DNA from: DASRDR01 sp044867785
Lineage (GTDB): Bacteria > Methylomirabilota > Methylomirabilia > Rokubacteriales > DASRDR01
Assembly (NCBI GenBank): GCA_044867785.1
Contig: JBIOVM010000069.1
Coordinates: 1-64,000, forward strand
Reading direction: 5' to 3'
Length of the DNA stretch: 64,000 bases
Shown here: piece by piece, positions 17,567 through 28,500 of the stretch
Layout: each line of letters begins with the position of its first letter
Numbering within the stretch: the stretch's first letter is position 1
Notes under the pieces: model-generated
The model's input: only the letters and a program-made list of their open reading frames with translations
What the model was told of the DNA's origin: nothing
The model's database searches: none
Translations under genes and position numbers: made by a program

Positions 17567-18967
17567 TCAGACAAGGGCAGCCCCCGCGACGTCCTCCGGC
17601 GGGGACAGCGCCAGGAGGCGGCAGAGGGTCGGCGCCACCTGGCTCCAGTGGGCATCCCTTCGGCCGGGCCGGTCCACTCCGGGGCCGGCCAGGACGTACA
17701 GGCCGTGCATCGCGTGGTTGGCGTCGTCGGGCCCGGTGTCGTTCTCATAGACCCACACGCTGCCATGGCCCATGGTCCCCACCGAGCGCCAATGCAAGTC
17801 ACCGAAGAGCGCGATCAGATCCGGCGGCACGCCGCGCACGTTGCGGTAGATGGCCTCCGGTTTGTAGACGGCGGTGCCGAGCCGCACGCCCGATTCGTCG
17901 GTCAGGCCGCTGATCCGCGCAGCCACGTCGTCGCGGACCCGCTCGTAGTCGGCCGGGTCGATGACGCCGTGAGGCTCACGTCCCTTGACGTTCAGGAAGA
18001 TCCGACTGTAGTACCCGCCCTCGCCCCACGCGACGGTCCGACTCCAGTCGACCGGCGCCTTGGCGAACGGGACGATGCCGCGCACGGGGCTCGTCAGCGT
18101 GAGGAGACCCTCCCGGACGAACCACTCGTTGATGCAGATCCCGCCGTCCATGCGCTTCGCACCGTGATCCGACATGACGAGCACCGTGGTCTCGTCGCCG
18201 ACCTGGGCCAGCAGCTCACCCAGCTCCGCGTCGGCGAGCCGGTAGTAGTCCGGGATCGCCGACTCGTACGGGTTGCCCGCCTCGTACTTCCGGTGCGTCG
18301 GATCGAAGAACTTCCAGTATCCGTGGTGCAGGCGGTCCGGCCCCATGTCGACGGCCATGCCGAACTCCCATGGCTGGGTCCGAAGCAGGTGCCGCAGCAC
18401 CGCGAAGCGCTGCTTGGTCATCTCGTGGATGTCCCGGAGGAGCCGCGCCTTGTCCTCGGTGCGGAAATCCTCGACGTCGAAGTGATAGCGGCCGAACTCT
18501 CGCTCGAGCTCCGTGAGGAGCGTGGGCGGGTGGGTCGCCGGGATCTTGGGGCCCGGCGGGGTGAGAAAGCACGAGACGGAACAGCCCACGATCGGCTTCG
18601 CCGGATACGAGGGCGGGACGCCGACCACGACGCTCGGGCGGCCCCGCGTCGAGAGGAGGTCCCATACCGCCGGCTCCTTGAGCGAGCGAGACGTCACCGT
18701 GGAGAGACCGTCGTACGTGTGGTCGCTGCGGTTTCGGAACCCGTAGAAGCCCAGAGTTCCCGGGTCCTTCCCCGTCATCATCGACGCCCATGCCGGGACC
18801 GTGATCGGCGGGATCGTGCTCTCGAGTCTCCCCCAGAGTCCGCGGCGCACGAGCCCCGACAGGGCAGGCAGCTCCGGGAGGAAGCGGTCGAACACGAGGT
18901 CGGGCGTCGCGCAGTCGAGCCCGACCACGAGCACGCGCCTCGACGGCCTGGGGATGGTGGCGGTCAC
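17567..18967 (-). CDS. Alkaline-phosphatase-superfamily protein (type I phosphodiesterase/nucleotide pyrophosphatase-like)
   Basis: This 466-residue protein has AP-superfamily metal and nucleophile motifs: V-V-G-L-D near residue 18, the nucleophile Thr65 in S-M-M-T-G-K, D-M-G-P-D-R-L-H-H with a later V-M-S-D-H-G, and a C-terminal G-H-G-S. Members hydrolyse phospho- or sulfo-esters and diesters. The phosphodiesterase/pyrophosphatase branch fits best, but sulfate-ester activity cannot be excluded. There is no signal peptide. GTGA overlaps couple it to HlyD upstream, and cysN follows 136 bases later, tying it to the PAPS genes. Confidence 0.82.
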   Translation of the reverse strand: MTATIPRPSRRVLVVGLDCATPDLVFDRFLPELPALSGLVRRGLWGRLESTIPPITVPAWASMMTGKDPGTLGFYGFRNRSDHTYDGLSTVTSRSLKEPAVWDLLSTRGRPSVVVGVPPSYPAKPIVGCSVSCFLTPPGPKIPATHPPTLLTELEREFGRYHFDVEDFRTEDKARLLRDIHEMTKQRFAVLRHLLRTQPWEFGMAVDMGPDRLHHGYWKFFDPTHRKYEAGNPYESAIPDYYRLADAELGELLAQVGDETTVLVMSDHGAKRMDGGICINEWFVREGLLTLTSPVRGIVPFAKAPVDWSRTVAWGEGGYYSRIFLNVKGREPHGVIDPADYERVRDDVAARISGLTDESGVRLGTAVYKPEAIYRNVRGVPPDLIALFGDLHWRSVGTMGHGSVWVYENDTGPDDANHAMHGLYVLAGPGVDRPGRRDAHWSQVAPTLCRLLALSPPEDVAGAALV

Positions 18968-19809
18968 GAGGTCTTTCCTCGAGGGGGAACGTCGATCCGC
19001 ACTCGCGCGAACATCCCCGGCAGAACGCGCTCCCCTGCTCTCTGGACAGCGACCTTGACGCGTAGCATTCGGATCACCGGGTCGACCTCAGGATACACGT
19101 ACCGCACGGTCCCCCTCGCGGGGACGTTGAGGCCGGCGGTTTCCCCTTCGACGTCGAGACGAGTCGGCATCCCGGACCGGATCCGACCTAAGTACGCGAG
19201 GGGGAGGGCGATTTCGACATACAGCGCCTCGAGCGAGATCACGTCCAGGATCGACGTCTCGGCCACCTTGGGGGTGTCGCCTTCGCGGAGATACACGCGG
19301 GCGACCACGCCGTCGAAGGGCGCCGCCACTATCGTCTCCTTCAGTAGTCCCCGAGCCACTTCGACTTGCTGCTGCGCCCTCGCGAGCTCCTCGCTGCGGG
19401 TGTCCAGCAGGGCCCGGGCGTTGCGGACGGCATCCCGCGAGAGATCGAGATCACGTACGGTGATCAGGTCGGGAACCTTGAGGTTCCGCTCGTACTCTCG
19501 AGTCGCCGCCTCCAACATCCCTTGAGTCTCGACGATGGCCGCCGTCGCGCGGCGCACCTCCGCCAGCGCCGCCTCGACCTGGGCGCGAGCGGCGTCGTTC
19601 TCGAGCTCCACCATCAGCTGCCCTCGTCTCACCACGTCGCCTTCGCGCACATGGAGCCGTCGGATCGGTACCGGCACCGACGAGCGAATCGTCACGCGCT
19701 CGTCCGAGCGGATCACTCCCTCGCCGACGACGGTCTCCGCCGACGTGACCGGCGGCGACCAGAGCAGGGCGGCGGCGGCCAGCACCACGATCAGCTGCCG
19801 CCCGGTCAC
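18964..19809 (-). CDS. Periplasmic adaptor (HlyD/RND membrane-fusion family)
   Basis: This 281-residue secreted adaptor has a signal peptide (residues 1-24, ...P-V-T-S-A), a split lipoyl/barrel domain (V-P-V-P-I-R-R-L-H-V-R-E-G-D-V-V-R-R-G), a long alpha-helical hairpin of about 90 residues, and a return strand I-V-A-A-P-F-D-G-V-V. Such proteins bridge an inner-membrane transporter and TolC. No transporter is encoded beside it, so its pump must lie elsewhere. The GTG at 19809 overlaps the TolC stop by GTGA, and its own stop overlaps the next start in the same way. Confidence 0.9.
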   Translation of the reverse strand: MTGRQLIVVLAAAALLWSPPVTSAETVVGEGVIRSDERVTIRSSVPVPIRRLHVREGDVVRRGQLMVELENDAARAQVEAALAEVRRATAAIVETQGMLEAATREYERNLKVPDLITVRDLDLSRDAVRNARALLDTRSEELARAQQQVEVARGLLKETIVAAPFDGVVARVYLREGDTPKVAETSILDVISLEALYVEIALPLAYLGRIRSGMPTRLDVEGETAGLNVPARGTVRYVYPEVDPVIRMLRVKVAVQRAGERVLPGMFARVRIDVPPRGKTS

Positions 19810-21356
19810 GGCTGGACCATGAGCTGATACGGGTCGAAGTTCGACGCACCGGCCGCCGCCAGGCGCGACCGGGCCCGGGCGTATCGCTCGACCATCTCGA
19901 TCCGCCGGTCCTCGGCGAGGGAGACGGCTTCCTGCGCCTCGAGCACCCGCCGCACCGTGGACAGGCCAGCCTCCAGCTGGCGCTCCTGGGCGGCGAGCTG
20001 CTCCTGCGCGAGCCGCACGCCCTCCGAGGCCGCCAGGATCTGCCCCCAGGCCGCGGTCATCTCCTGAAAAGCGGCCTCCACCTCGATGCCGATCTGGCTC
20101 TTCAGGAGGGCGAGTCGCATCTCCTCCTGCTCCCGACGCAGCTTGCTCTGCTCGAGGCGTCCGAGCGCCTCGCGATTCCCGAACGGGATCTGGAGGCGCA
20201 GACCGACCGACCAGGTCAGGTTGCCCTCCGGGGTGAAGAAGTTGTTGAACGCGTCGAAGTAGTTCGAGCCTTGCGAGCTCGTCGGCGGCGTCGTCACCCG
20301 CGGTCCCGAGCCCTTGCCGGCGAGACCGGTGTACCCGGCGCTCCCGACGACGTCAAGATTCGGAAGGACGTTGTTCTCGTCGAGCTTCACCTGGAGCGCG
20401 AGCTGCTCGAGGATCTGTTCCTGCCGGCGGATCTCCGGGCGCTCGGCGATCGCCCGCTCCAGCTTGCCGGCGAGATCCACCGGGATGCCTTCCTCCTTCG
20501 GCCCCTCGACGGTCTGCAGCCGTGGGCTCAGACTCAGACCGCTCTTCGGATCCGTTGCCAGGGCAAGTTGCGCCTGGGCGTTCCGGAGATCCGCTTGAGC
20601 GAGAGCCAGATCGCTCCGGCGGCTCTCGACCGTGACCTCGGCCTGGCGCACGTCGAGTGCCGTCGTCAGCCCGACGGCGTACAGTCGCCGGAGACGCTGG
20701 ACCAGATCCATGGCGACGTCCACGCTGCTTCCGACGATCCTGGCGTGCTGCTGCGCCTTGTGGAGGGTCCAGTATCGCGTTTCGACGTCCTGGATGACCG
20801 TCAGCACCTTCGCTTCCACCGCGTGTCGCGCGATCCGCTCGCCTTTCTCCGCTTGGCGGATGCGGACCTTGTTCACGTCCGGGCCGAACCCCTTGAGGAG
20901 CGGCTGGACGAGCTCGATCCCCAGGACCGGTCGGTAGTACTCGTCGAACAGCCGATTCGGATTGTCCGTCTGGACGCCCGGCGCGACCAGCCCCAGGTTG
21001 TACCGCGTCCCGGTGACGAGCTTTCCGCCGACGGTCCCTTCCGGCGTCAGGCTGTCATCCGTGATCGTCGCCTGATTCGCCTGCTGTTCGAGGGTCGAGT
21101 TGATCGGCAGCTCTTGCCCGCGCACCGACAACGCGAGATTCAGGAACGGGTCGAACTCCCCCCGGGCGCGCCGGATCTCTTCGTGAGCGATGAACGGCTC
21201 GAACCGCTCGATCTTGAGATCGAGATTCCGCTCGAGTGCCAGAAACACCGCTTCTCGCAATGTGAGGGTTACTGGCTCCTCGCCGGCGCCGACGGCGGGA
21301 CTTGTCCCGAGCAGGAGGACAAGAAACGTGGCACGCAAGGCGATGCGATGCGTCAC
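19806..21356 (-). CDS. TolC-family outer membrane efflux protein
   Basis: This TolC-fold channel has a signal peptide, two repeats of long helical hairpins with beta strands, and typical segments such as T-L-R-E-A-V near the mature N-terminus, V-Q-P-L-L-K-G and R-A-R-S-R-L-A-A-A near the end. I place the start at the GTG at 21356 (516 residues) because the hydrophobic signal core (F-L-V-L-L-L-G-T) then lies where it should. The frame stays open to an ATG at 21485, which would put 43 polar residues ahead of the signal, and neither start has a strong ribosome-binding site. It is first in the run that continues into HlyD and the PAPS genes. Confidence 0.88.
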   Translation of the reverse strand: MTHRIALRATFLVLLLGTSPAVGAGEEPVTLTLREAVFLALERNLDLKIERFEPFIAHEEIRRARGEFDPFLNLALSVRGQELPINSTLEQQANQATITDDSLTPEGTVGGKLVTGTRYNLGLVAPGVQTDNPNRLFDEYYRPVLGIELVQPLLKGFGPDVNKVRIRQAEKGERIARHAVEAKVLTVIQDVETRYWTLHKAQQHARIVGSSVDVAMDLVQRLRRLYAVGLTTALDVRQAEVTVESRRSDLALAQADLRNAQAQLALATDPKSGLSLSPRLQTVEGPKEEGIPVDLAGKLERAIAERPEIRRQEQILEQLALQVKLDENNVLPNLDVVGSAGYTGLAGKGSGPRVTTPPTSSQGSNYFDAFNNFFTPEGNLTWSVGLRLQIPFGNREALGRLEQSKLRREQEEMRLALLKSQIGIEVEAAFQEMTAAWGQILAASEGVRLAQEQLAAQERQLEAGLSTVRRVLEAQEAVSLAEDRRIEMVERYARARSRLAAAGASNFDPYQLMVQP

Positions 21357-22213
21357 CGAAGCCACGACCAGATCTCGCTCGGACTCCGTCGCGCCATCGG
21401 CGCAACCGGCACGTCCCACGGGAGGGTCCCACCGACCGATGCTCTTGCGTATCCGGGCCAGACCGGCCTGAATCATGGCCACCATCTCGGGGTCGGCGTC
21501 ATGGCACCTCTGTGAGTGTCTCCGAGACCGGCTCCGACATGACCCGCTCCCTCACCGTCGGTCGTCCCTGCCCGGGACCGGCCTCTGCCCCAGGAACGAC
21601 GAAAAGCGCGCAAGCGCCGTGCGACCGCCAGGTGCATCGGGCGCCCCGGGCTCAAGACGCCCTCGTCCGGACCGTCTTGCGCCGCAGGCCAGCCGGAGGT
21701 CAGACGCCCCCGCCATTCCTGCGCCTGAGGCTCTGCGCGGCCACCAATCGGAACCCGGCGGCTTCTTCCGAAGCTCGGCGACCTCGGCCGCGAGGTTGAG
21801 CCTGCGGGGTGCCGCATGACCCCCGCCAGGCCCGGGGGAGTGTTCGCGCTAGCTCGCATCCGAATTGCAACCTAGAGAGCGTATCAAGAAAGCCTGCGGA
21901 GCCTGCCAAAGTCTGTAACCACGTGACGGGATGGAGATATGCGGCGCCGGACGCCGTCCCGACGCGGCGTGGCAGCGGAGATCTCGGAGGCTCCGCTGTC
22001 GGTCCTTGACGCCCGGAAACACGCCAATCGGCAGCGCTGCCCGATCCCGGTGATCCCGGTGACTTCTGGTTCGGCACCGCAAGGGCGGAATCCGGCGTCT
22101 TCCCATGCATCGTCGGGTGCCGTCCTCCGACCACGCGACCGCGCCGGGGACATGCGGCGCTCGAGTTGGCAAAGCCTGAAGAGTCCAAGTTGTCAGTCCC
22201 CCGCAAGGTTCCT

Positions 22214-22526
22214 GGTCCACCGGGTTGGGTCTGATACACTCGCCGGGCGGGTCCGAATGGTTCTCGCCCGCTCTTGGGGCGCTCTTCAGTGGCCTCTCCT
22301 TGCCGGGGTTCGGACGTTCCCAAGGATCGGAATCGCGCAGGCAGACCGTTGTGGCATGGGGTTTGCTTTTTCCGGCCAGACCGGGCATTGTCTGCACAGT
22401 CCGGCGCCGCAGAGTCCCTGTGGGACCAGGCGTACCGGGCAGTAGTTGCGGCGAGATCGGTGCCCGTCGCGGGCACGAGAGCCGGGCAGCAAGAGACACG
22501 TAGAGCCGGTCCACTGGGTTTGGATC
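22214..22526. repeat. Imperfect direct repeat pair (about 19 bp) upstream of the megasynthase
   Basis: GGTCCACCGGGTTGGGTC begins at 22214 and GGTCCACTGGGTTTGGATC at 22508. They differ by two substitutions and one inserted base. The first copy abuts the candidate -10 at 22235; the second ends about 30 bases before the start codon at 22558. They could be operator sites or a relic of a local duplication. Confidence 0.5.
22232..22240 (+). promoter_or_regulatory. Candidate extended -10 promoter for the megasynthase operon
   Basis: TG-A-TACACT is an extended -10 match (TACACT shares 4 of 6 bases with TATAAT). There is no recognisable -35 box at 16-18 bases. If used, the leader before the start codon at 22558 would be about 310 bases. 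Confidence 0.25.
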
Positions 22527-22557
22527 GGTTCGTGACCCATTCACTTCGGGACGGTAT

Positions 22558-25500
22558 ATGTCGCGAGCGTTCGAATTCGCCGTGGTTGCCCCACCGCTGT
22601 GGCCCGACCCCGCCCTGGCGGTTGCGGGAAGCCGCGCCGGCGCGTTGGGAATCGTCGATCTCGAGCTGTGCACGGAGCCGAGACGAGCGATCGCCCTCGT
22701 CCGAAGACTCGCGTCACTGCCCCGCCTGGCCTTCGGGCTCAGGCTCGATGGGGCCCGACCTGAGCTGGCGGAACGCATCCTCGCGGAGACGCCTCCCACC
22801 GTCAGCACCGTCATTCTGACAGCGACCGCGAGCACGTCGCTCACCGAGCCGATCGCCGCCCTCCGCCGTGGAGGGCGCCGAGTATTCCTCAGCGTGACGA
22901 GCCCGGACGAGGCGGAGCTCGCCGACACTCTCGACGTCGACGCCATCATCGCGAAGGGGCACGAGGCCGGCGGATTCGTCGGCGACGAGACGAGCTTCGT
23001 CCTGCTGCAGCGGCTCCTGGCGGGAGCCCGGCGACCGGTGTGGGCTCACGGAGGAATGGGGCCGCACACCGTCGCGGCCTGCTGTGCCGCCGGGGCCGCC
23101 GGCGTCGTGCTCGAGTCCCAGCTCCTGCTCCTGTCCGACTCGGCGCTGCCTGAAGCGGTCCGAGACGCGGTGGGTCGGATGGATGGTAGCGAGACGATCT
23201 GCGTCGGCGGCGAGCTCGGCTCTCAGGTCCGTGTGTTCGCGCGCCCGCGTCTTCGGGCCGTCGAGGAGCTGCAGCAGGTCCAGCGCGCCCTGGAGAGCGA
23301 AGACCGGCCGCGTGCGGAGGCGGCGGCGACGTGGCGGTCGGCCGTCCGGCAGCGCCTTGGCTGGACCGGCGAGACGAAAGCCTGGCCGCTCGGGCAGGAC
23401 GCCGCTTTTGCCCGAGCCTTCGCGCAGCGCTACGGGACGGTCGGCGGGGCGCTCGAAGCCCTGCGAGACGCGATCGGTGCCCATTGCCGCGCCGCGGAGG
23501 CCAAGCGTCCCCTGGACCAGCATGGCCCGCTCGCCCGGTCCCACGGCATTCGCTATCCGATCCTTCAGGGCCCGATGACGCGAGTCAGCGATACAGCGGC
23601 GTTCGCGGAGCGGGTCGCGGAGGGCGGGGGCTTGCCGTTCTTGGCGCTTGCCCTCATGCGCCGCGCGGAGGTGAGGGCGCTCCTCGAGGAAACGCGGCGG
23701 CGGCTGGCCAACCGACCGTGGGGCGTGGGGATCCTCGGCTTCGTCCCGCTCGAGCTTCGGCAGGAGCAGCTGGAGGAAGTGCTGGCCATCCGACCGCCGG
23801 TCGCTCTGATTGCCGGCGGTCGCCCCGACCAGGCGTTGTCCCTCGAGGAGCACGGGATCGCGACGTACTTGCACGTGCCGTCCCCCGGTCTTCTCGGCAT
23901 GTTCCTCCAGAGCGGCGCCAAGCGCTTCGTGTTCGAGGGTCGGGAATGCGGGGGGCACGTCGGGCCCCGGTCCAGCTTCGTCCTCTGGGAGCTCATGATC
24001 GACGTCCTCCTCAGCCAGGTCCCCCCGGACGCGGATGCCGGCGCGTTCCACGTCGTGTTCGCCGGCGGCATCCACGATGCCCGGTCTGCCGCCATGGTCG
24101 CCACCCTGGCGGCACCGCTGGCCGAGCGAGGCATGCGGGTCGGAGTGCTCCTCGGGACCGCCTACCTCTTCACGACGGACGCGGTGGAAGCCGGCGCCAT
24201 CGTCCCGTCGTTCCAGGAGGTCGCGGTCGGTTGCGCGCGGACCATCCTGCTCGAGACGGGGCCCGGCCACGCGACGCGCTGCGCGGATACCGCGTTCGGC
24301 GACGCGTTCCGCCGGGAGAAGCTGCGCCTCGCCGGGGACTCGGCGCTCACGCCCGACGAGGCTCGCACAGCGCTGGAAGACCTCAACCTGGGACGCCTCC
24401 GGATCGCGTCCAAAGGCATCACCAGAAGCCCCGACGCATCGGGTCCGCGAGCATCCCGGTTCCTCCAGCTCGACGCGGAGACGCAGCGGCGCGAAGGGAT
24501 GTACATGATCGGCCAAGTCGCCGCCCTCCGGCAGGGGACCTGCAGCATCGGCGAGCTCCACCGGGAGGTGTCAGTGGAGGGCACCCGGCGTCTCGAGGGC
24601 GTCGGGGCGCTGCAGCCCGAGGTCCACGCCGCCGAGGTGGCGAGCCACCCGACGCGGCGGCCGGCTCCGGTGGCCATCGTGGGCATGTCCTGCGTGCTCC
24701 CGAAGGCGCCGAACCTCGGCCGCTACTGGGAGAACATCGTCGGAAAGGTCGATGCGATCACCGAAGTACCGCCGGAGCGCTGGGACTGGCGGCGGTACTT
24801 CGATGCGGATCCCAAAGCCGCCGATCGCGTGTACTCGAAGTGGGGCGGGTTCATCGACCCGATCCCCTTCGAGCCCATCCGCTACGGGATGCCCCCCAAC
24901 AGCTTGGCGTCGATCGAGCCGGCTCAACTCCTGACGCTGGAGGTGGTGCGGGCGGCCCTGGCCGACGCGGGGTACGCCGAACGGCCCTTCGCGCGCGAGC
25001 GCACGGGTGTGGTGCTCGGCGTCGGCGGGGGAGCGGGTGACCTGGGACAGCAGTACGCCGTCCGCGCGAGCCTTCCCATGTACCTCGACCAGGTTCCGCC
25101 GGCCGTCTGGCGACAGCTCCCCGAGTGGACCGAGGATTCGTTCGCCGGGATCTTGCTCAACGTGGTCGCGGGCCGTGTCGCCAACCGGTTCGACCTGGGC
25201 GGCGTGAATTACACCGTCGACGCCGCGTGCGCCTCGTCGCTGGCGGCGGTGTACCTGGCGGTGCGAGAGCTGCAATCCGGCACGGCCGACGTGATGCTCG
25301 TCGGCGGCGCCGACACCGTGCAGAACGCGTTCGCCTACCTCTGCTTCAGCAAGACGCATGCGCTGTCGCCGCGCGGCCGGTGCTTCACCTTCGACACGTC
25401 GGCCGACGGCATCGTCATCGGGGAGGGAATCGCGGTCCTGGTCCTCAAGCGGCTCGAGGACGCCGAGCGCGACGGTGATCGCATCTATGCCGTGATTCGC

Positions 25501-28500
25501 GGGGTGGCCGGGTCGAGCGACGGCCGGGACCGCGGTCTCACGGCGCCTCGGCCCGAGGGGCAGGTCCGCGCGCTGGATCGAGCCTATGCGGAGAGCGGGT
25601 TTCCGGCGGCGACGGTCGGGCTCTTCGAAGCCCACGGGACCGGCACGGTCGCCGGGGACCAAGCGGAGATCCTGTCGTTGACCCGCGTGCTCACCGCGAG
25701 CGGCGCGACCCGAGCGAGCTGCGCCGTCGGATCCGTGAAGACCATGATCGGCCACACCAAGTGCACCGCCGGAGTGGCCGGCCTGGCGAAGATCGCCCTC
25801 GCACTGCATCACCGCGTGCTTCCGCCGACGATGAACGTCGAGCAGCCGAATCCCAAGGCCTTCGCCGAGGACAGCCCGCTCTACGTCAACACCGACTGCC
25901 GACCCTGGGTGGGCCGGCCGGACGGCGTGCCGCGGCGGGCGGCGGCCAGCTCCTTCGGGTTCGGGGGCACGAACTTCCACGTCGTGGTGGAGGAGTACGA
26001 GCCGGCCGTCCCGATGGCGACGGTCTCCCACTGGCCGACCGAGCTACTGGTCTGGCGTGCTCCGACCCGGGCCGCCCTCGCCTCGGCGCTCGAGGGCCTC
26101 GAGCGGGAGTTGGCGGGCGGCGCGACGCCGGCGCTGCGCGACCTCGCCTATTCCCTCTGGGAGGAAGCGAAGGAGCGGCGCGGCGCGGACGGCGCGGAGC
26201 GCCTTCCCACGCTCGCCATCGTGGCCGCCAGCCTCGACGAGCTGCGACGGAAGATCGGCGATGTCCGGGAGCGCCTGGCGGGCGGCCCGGCGTCGTGCGG
26301 CGACCTTCGGAGCGGCTACTTCACCGAGACGCCGCTCGATCCCGATGGACGCGTGGCCTTCCTCTTTCCGGGACAGGGCTCGCAGCACGTCGACATGCTG
26401 CGCGACTTGGCCGTGCACTTCGGCGAGGTCCGCGACGCGTTCTCGCGAGCCAACCAGGTGCTCGCACACCGATTCCCCGTACCCCTTGGCAGCTACGTGT
26501 ATCCGCCGCCACGCTTCGGCGACGCGGCGGAGCGGGCCGCTCAGGAGGCGCTCACGCGGACGAACGTGGCCCAGCCGGCGCTGGGCGCGGCCGGGCACGG
26601 GCTTCTGACCCTCCTGGCAGCCCTGGGAATCGAGCCTGCCCTCGTGGCCGGGCACAGCTACGGTGAGTATGTCGCACTCTCAGCCGCCGGAGTCTTCGAC
26701 GAGGCGACGCTCTACGAGCTGTCAGAGGCGCGCGGTCACGCCATCCTCCAGGCGGGGGATGCCGATCTGGGCACCATGGCCGCGGTCGTCGCCGGTCACG
26801 AGCGGACCACGGCGCTGTTGGGCGGTCTCGCGGACGTCTGGGTCGCCAACCTGAACGCCCCCACCCAGACGATGATCTCGGGCACGAGCGCGGCGATCGA
26901 CGAGGCGTTGCGTCGATGCGAGGCGGCCGGGGTCTCGGCCCGGCGCATCCAGGTCGCGTGCGGCTTCCACTCCCCGCTCGTCGCCTCCGCCCGCGACACC
27001 TTGGCCGTACGCCTCGGACGAGTGGCCATGCGGGCGCCGCGGATTCCCGTCTTCGCGAACGCGACGGCGCGCCCCTACCCCGACGAGCCGGACGCGATCG
27101 CCGCCAATCTCGCCGACCACCTGGTTTCGCCGGTTCGGTTCGCCGACGAGATCGAGGCCCTCTACGAGGCCGGCGCCCGGATCTTCGTCGAGGTCGGACC
27201 GGGCAACGTCCTGACCGGACTCGTGCCGCAGACCCTCGAGGGTCGACCGCATCTGGCCGTCGCGGTCGCTCCACGCGGCGCCTCGGGCTTGGCGTCGCTT
27301 CAGGCGGCGCTGGGCCAGCTCCTCGCCCACGGCGCGCCGGTCGATCTCGACCGGCTGTTCGAGGGACGGGCCCCTCGCCGTCTCGACCTCGCGAACCTGG
27401 CAGCGTCCACGCGCGAGGCCCCGCTGCCTCCCGGGACTTGGTTGGTGCACGGCGGACGCGCCTGGCCAGCGAGCGAGCCGGACCCCGGCCCCGCGGAGCC
27501 CGTGGTGCTCGCCCCGGCCAGCCAGTCGGAGCAGACTCCCTCGCCACCGGCGCATCAGCCCGCCCATGCCCTCGAGCGGTCCGCGAGCGATCCCGCGCCC
27601 GCCCTTACCCCCGTGGCCGGACGCGACCACGGCGACGTGGGCGTCGCCGACACCATGGCGGGATTCCAACGCCTGATGGGCCGATTCCTGGAAACCCAGC
27701 GCAGCGTGATGCTGGCGTACCTCCGGGGCGCGCAGGTAGCGCCCCCGGCAACCATCGCCGGCCCCCCGCCGGCGCGCGCGGTCCCCGCATCGGCGCCCGC
27801 CGAGCCCATCTCCGCCTCGTCCAGATCGACGGCCCCGGAGCCGAGGATCGCGCCCGCGCCGAGCGGACCGGGGTCGTCGCCCCCGGCGCCGGTGCCGGCC
27901 GGGCCCACGACCGCCCGCGAAGCGCTCACTCACGCGCTCCTGGAGCTGGTGAGCGAGCGAACCGGCTACCCGACCGAAATGCTGGGTCTGGACGTCAACA
28001 TCGAGGCGGATCTCGGCATCGATTCGATCAAGCGGGTCGAGATCCTCGGGGCCTTCCAGCGAGGCCACGTGCCCGCCGGGCCGGCGACATCGGGGCTCAT
28101 GGAGCGGCTCACCGCGGCCAAGACCCTCGGGCAGATCCTCGACCTCGCCGTCGAGTCGCTGTCACGGCGCGCGCCAGACGCGGAGGTTCCGAGGCACGTC
28201 GACGCCGGCACACCCGCCACGAACGGCTCGGGGGCGAGGATGCCGGCCGCGCTGGGTAGCCTCGCATCGCCGGCCTCCACCGGCCACGTCGAGGTGCCGC
28301 GCTTCGTCCTCGAGACTGTCGCGGCGCCGCTCGGCGACCGGCCGCCCCTTCCGGTGTCCGAGCGACCCCTCGTCCTGACCGATGACCGGCGGGGCGTCGC
28401 GGACGCGCTCGCCCGTCGCTGGCGCGAGCGTGGAGGGCGCGCGGTGTTGCTCCGACACGGCCAGACGCAGACGCGGGTCGACCCGGAGAGCTACGAGGTC

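Larger units (their letters stand above)
21486..22557. promoter_or_regulatory. Long divergent non-coding region upstream of the TolC/PAPS run and the megasynthase operon
   Basis: About 1.07 kb without a supportable gene; the frames that are open here have no family character. Visible elements are an extended -10-like TG-A-TACACT on the plus strand (22232-22240), an imperfect direct repeat beginning GGTCCAC at 22214 and again at 22508, and a perfect 7-bp hairpin GTGCCCG-TCG-CGGGCAC (22461-22477) about 80 bases before the megasynthase start. It presumably contains both promoters and their control sites. No known riboswitch was recognised. Confidence 0.5.

Noticed and set aside
21849..22949. A 366-residue minus-strand frame in the divergent control region
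   Set aside because: Low-complexity Arg/Pro/Ser composition, no motifs, and it runs into the start of the megasynthase antisense. It made the region look coding at first.
22714..24561. A 615-residue open frame on the minus strand
   Set aside because: Antisense to the NMO-like domains of the megasynthase; no recognisable domain and a composition typical of a shadow frame.
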